From Cellvibrionales bacterium UBA5860 (GTDB lineage: Bacteria > Pseudomonadota > Gammaproteobacteria > Pseudomonadales > Porticoccaceae), in contig DJFY01000079.1 of NCBI GenBank assembly GCA_002431545.1, positions 6,449-31,296 on the forward strand: a DNA stretch of 24,848 nt, written 5' to 3'. The notes under the pieces are model-generated. The model had not been told where the DNA came from. It ran no database searches and was given only the letters and a program-made list of their open reading frames with translations. This document shows, one piece after another, positions 22,795 to 24,848 of the stretch. The stretch's first letter is position 1. Each line of letters begins with the position of its first letter. The position numbers were made by a program, and so were the translations under genes.

Positions 22795-23982
22795 TTAACT
22801 CGGATAAATTTCTTCAATCCTGTCAAAAGCCAGGTTTATCTGATCTTCCTCGACACAGAACGCAAGGCGAACATGATTCTCACCCTGAGCTCCGAAAGCT
22901 GAGCCTGGCGTTACCGCAACTTTTGCCTCATTAAGAAGACGCAACGAAAAATCAAAAGCATTGTTGTGATCGACAAGAATTTTCGGGAAAACATAGTATG
23001 CGCCCTGGGGTTCGACGTATTCGAAGACATGACGCACCCGGTCGAGGCGCTGAAAAATCAGGTCACGGCGAACCGATAAAATCTGCCGGAACTGCTCAAC
23101 GTGAGACTGGTCACCCGTTAAAGCTGCTAACCCCGCAATCTGAGAAATCCGCGGCGCGCAAATCATAGTGGCATCGTGTACTTTTAACACCTGCTCGCGA
23201 AGCCAGTTCGGTAGAACCATATAGGCCATCCGCCATCCACTCATGGCGTGGCACTTGGAAAAGGTAAACAAGTAAACGAGCTGGTCCGAGAGGCCTGTGT
23301 GACTAGCCAGGTCGCAGTGATCGTCTTCCTTCTCGTAAATAAAACTTGAATAAGGGTCATCAAGAAACAGGAGGATGTTCCTTTCCTTGATAATTTCGGC
23401 AGCACGTAATAAATCTTCCCGGGCGAATATCGTCCCTGTTGGATTTGCCGGCGTCACCAGAATTACAGCTTTTGTTCGCGGGCTTATCAGTGCCGGTAAT
23501 CTTTCGACGGAGAGGCGCCAGCCCTGACTCTCTTCCAGCGGCCAAAACACTGGAACGCCGCCACTAAAGCGTATCTGCTGAATATGAGATGCGAACCCGG
23601 GATCCGTAACGATAATCTCATCACCTGGTTCTACAATAGTTCTAAGCAGGCAACTGAGCCCCTCCATATTTCCTGCGGTAACAAGAACATTGTCAGTGGG
23701 GTCGACCTCGACACCCGTTTTAGCGCGGTGTACCTTTGCAACCTGCTCACGCAATTCCGGCAGACCGTTGGGTAAAGCGTATTTTCCGATATCCCGATCA
23801 CTGCGCAGCGCGTCTATCACCGCCTGGCGTATGTGTTCGGGTGTTGCAAAAGACGGCAGGCCCCAGGCTAATGAAGCGACGTCTGGAACTTCGGCACTTA
23901 ACATGGCCATCTGTTTGATGGCAGAAAGTTGCTGATCGGCCACGGCGCTGGCAACCCACCTTGTTGTATTGCCAACCGCCAT
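22795..23982 (-). CDS. Class I/II PLP-dependent aminotransferase
   Basis: A 395-residue fold-type I aminotransferase. The PLP lysine is Lys243 in F-T-F-S-K-C-H-A-M-S-G-W-R. Other cofactor residues lie in T-P-A-N-P-T-G-T (177-184) and L-D-D-P-Y-S-S-F (207-214), and the substrate-carboxylate Arg in H-V-R-L-A-F near the C-terminus. This matches aspartate/aromatic aminotransferases of subgroup I-gamma type, but specificity cannot be read from the sequence. It follows aspartate dehydrogenase by 34 bp on the same strand, so they are likely one operon; a role in aspartate/oxaloacetate interconversion or amino-acid catabolism is plausible (inference). Its stop faces the ZIP remnant. Confidence 0.9.
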   Translation of the reverse strand: MAVGNTTRWVASAVADQQLSAIKQMAMLSAEVPDVASLAWGLPSFATPEHIRQAVIDALRSDRDIGKYALPNGLPELREQVAKVHRAKTGVEVDPTDNVLVTAGNMEGLSCLLRTIVEPGDEIIVTDPGFASHIQQIRFSGGVPVFWPLEESQGWRLSVERLPALISPRTKAVILVTPANPTGTIFAREDLLRAAEIIKERNILLFLDDPYSSFIYEKEDDHCDLASHTGLSDQLVYLFTFSKCHAMSGWRMAYMVLPNWLREQVLKVHDATMICAPRISQIAGLAALTGDQSHVEQFRQILSVRRDLIFQRLDRVRHVFEYVEPQGAYYVFPKILVDHNNAFDFSLRLLNEAKVAVTPGSAFGAQGENHVRLAFCVEEDQINLAFDRIEEIYPS

Positions 23983-24016
23983 TCAAACTACCCGTCTGGA
24001 TAAAGCGTGCATTGGA

Positions 24017-24778
24017 CTATGTGCCTACCCGTAAGCGCTTGTTGTAGTTTTGCAATAAGGCCAGTACAGATAAAACAGCCAGGTAACTGGTATGCGGATT
24101 ATCGGGGCACGGTATGTTTTCAACGCGCATGAGTGCGTGCCCGAATTCTCCCTCGGCAAAAATTTCATGCGTGTTGCTGTCGGCAGCTGGATCGGCCCAT
24201 ATTTCCACCTCGACCTCGGTTTCCGCAGCCAAGGCAATCGAAACAGCAACATTAATATTTCTTGGATAACGCTTAATAGCTTCTGCAGTAGGGCCACGGT
24301 AGACGCACTGCTTTTCGGCCACGTCACACCCAAGCACAGAAGCCGGCTTGGTCGTTCGCAACAGTAACCTGCGCAACTTCGAAATTGAACCAATCTTAAG
24401 ATTGTCCAGACCCATTATCGCGCCACTAGGTATGCGCAGCAGGGCGTCGCCCTCCTCGGCAGCCTTCAATAACCCGACCCGGAACGTTGGGTCCGCGAGC
24501 GCCCCAACACTGAGCAATACGAGATCTTTTCCCGAAGACAACGCATCTTTTGCATACGCCTGTGCACCGGAAATAGAAGCGGCCTCGACCAGGACATCAA
24601 AATCCAGCTTAAACATCTCGGAAAAATTCTCACAAGCGATAGCTCCTGTCCCTTCTGCAATCGCTTTTCTACGGTCGTCATGACGATCGTAAGCTGCGAC
24701 AATCTCGCAGCAAGAACCGGACTTCGCTGCAATCAACTTGCCGATATTGCCACAGCCCAGCAAACCAATCCTGACCAT
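24017..24778 (-). CDS. L-aspartate dehydrogenase
   Basis: A 253-residue NAD(P)-dependent dehydrogenase, full length for the family. The Rossmann motif G-L-L-G-C-G-N-I-G-K lies at residues 5-14. Family landmarks are R-I-P-S-G-A-I-M-G-L-D-N-L (115-127), K-R-Y-P-R-N-I-N-V (169-177), N-T-H-E-I-F-A-E-G-E-F-G with likely catalytic His204, and the C-terminal H-T-S-Y-L-A-V-L-S. The enzyme (NadX type) converts L-aspartate to iminoaspartate, which is either hydrolysed to oxaloacetate and ammonia or used by quinolinate synthase; nadA lies at 1961-3055. It is first in an operon with an aminotransferase. The Shine-Dalgarno before the ATG is weak. Confidence 0.9.
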   Translation of the reverse strand: MVRIGLLGCGNIGKLIAAKSGSCCEIVAAYDRHDDRRKAIAEGTGAIACENFSEMFKLDFDVLVEAASISGAQAYAKDALSSGKDLVLLSVGALADPTFRVGLLKAAEEGDALLRIPSGAIMGLDNLKIGSISKLRRLLLRTTKPASVLGCDVAEKQCVYRGPTAEAIKRYPRNINVAVSIALAAETEVEVEIWADPAADSNTHEIFAEGEFGHALMRVENIPCPDNPHTSYLAVLSVLALLQNYNKRLRVGT

Positions 24779-24848
24779 ATTCCGCTACGCACAGATCATC
24801 ACGTACGGTTAATATTCAACCCTGCAACGCATATCAATTTCGAGACGT
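24779..24848. other. Window end upstream of aspartate dehydrogenase
   Basis: Seventy bases with no ORF or motif of note; they should contain part of the promoter of the leftward aspartate dehydrogenase operon. Confidence 0.4.

Overview
The window reads as chromosomal DNA of a gammaproteobacterium, probably marine or environmental. This is inferred from gene content: a PA2778-type cysteine peptidase, a copL-copA-copB copper module, a NifJ-type pyruvate oxidoreductase, and an N-formylglutamate amidohydrolase / QEGLA / ATP-grasp operon. No rRNA, tRNA, CRISPR array, phage gene or intact transposase was seen. Genes are densely packed. Several genes appear to start at TTG or GTG behind good Shine-Dalgarno sites, so longest-ORF starts are often wrong here.

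Layout. Bases 1-1913 (+): the end of a C39-like peptidase with a TPR tail, then HMG-CoA lyase. Bases 1961-4577 (-): a PNPOx-like flavoprotein, a MOSC protein and quinolinate synthase NadA. Bases 4822-5574 (+): an EEP-family hydrolase with a recognisable promoter. Bases 5578-8662 (-): copper resistance genes in the transcription order CopL-like protein, multicopper oxidase CopA, outer-membrane CopB. Bases 8851-11842 (+): a PRPP-themed block of a phosphoribosyltransferase, a dienelactone-hydrolase-like protein and a PRPP synthetase paralogue. Two copies of a repeat lie in this block: a worn copy at 8851-9060 and an intact 304-bp element at 9754-10057 with perfect 23-bp terminal inverted repeats.

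Bases 11910-17717 (-): a COG2187 phosphotransferase, then pyruvate:ferredoxin/flavodoxin oxidoreductase translationally coupled to a dihydroorotate-dehydrogenase-like protein that lacks the usual catalytic Cys. Bases 17965-21638 (+): a compact three-gene operon of an N-formylglutamate amidohydrolase family protein, a DUF1704/MATCAP-type QEGLA metallopeptidase and a glutathione-synthetase-like ATP-grasp ligase. Bases 21833-22763 (+): a DUF1269-type protein and the C-terminal remnant of a ZIP metal permease. Bases 22795-24778 (-): an operon of L-aspartate dehydrogenase and a class I aminotransferase.

The best candidate for an under-described system is the 17965-21638 operon. It pairs an ATP-grasp ligase with a metallopeptidase of the family that includes the eukaryotic tubulin detyrosinase MATCAP, plus a second amidohydrolase. 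That is suggestive of a ligate-and-remove cycle on a small peptide or a protein tail; this is inference. The second most interesting item is the repeat family around the phosphoribosyltransferase. AspDH and NadA could also together form a NadB-independent route to quinolinate.
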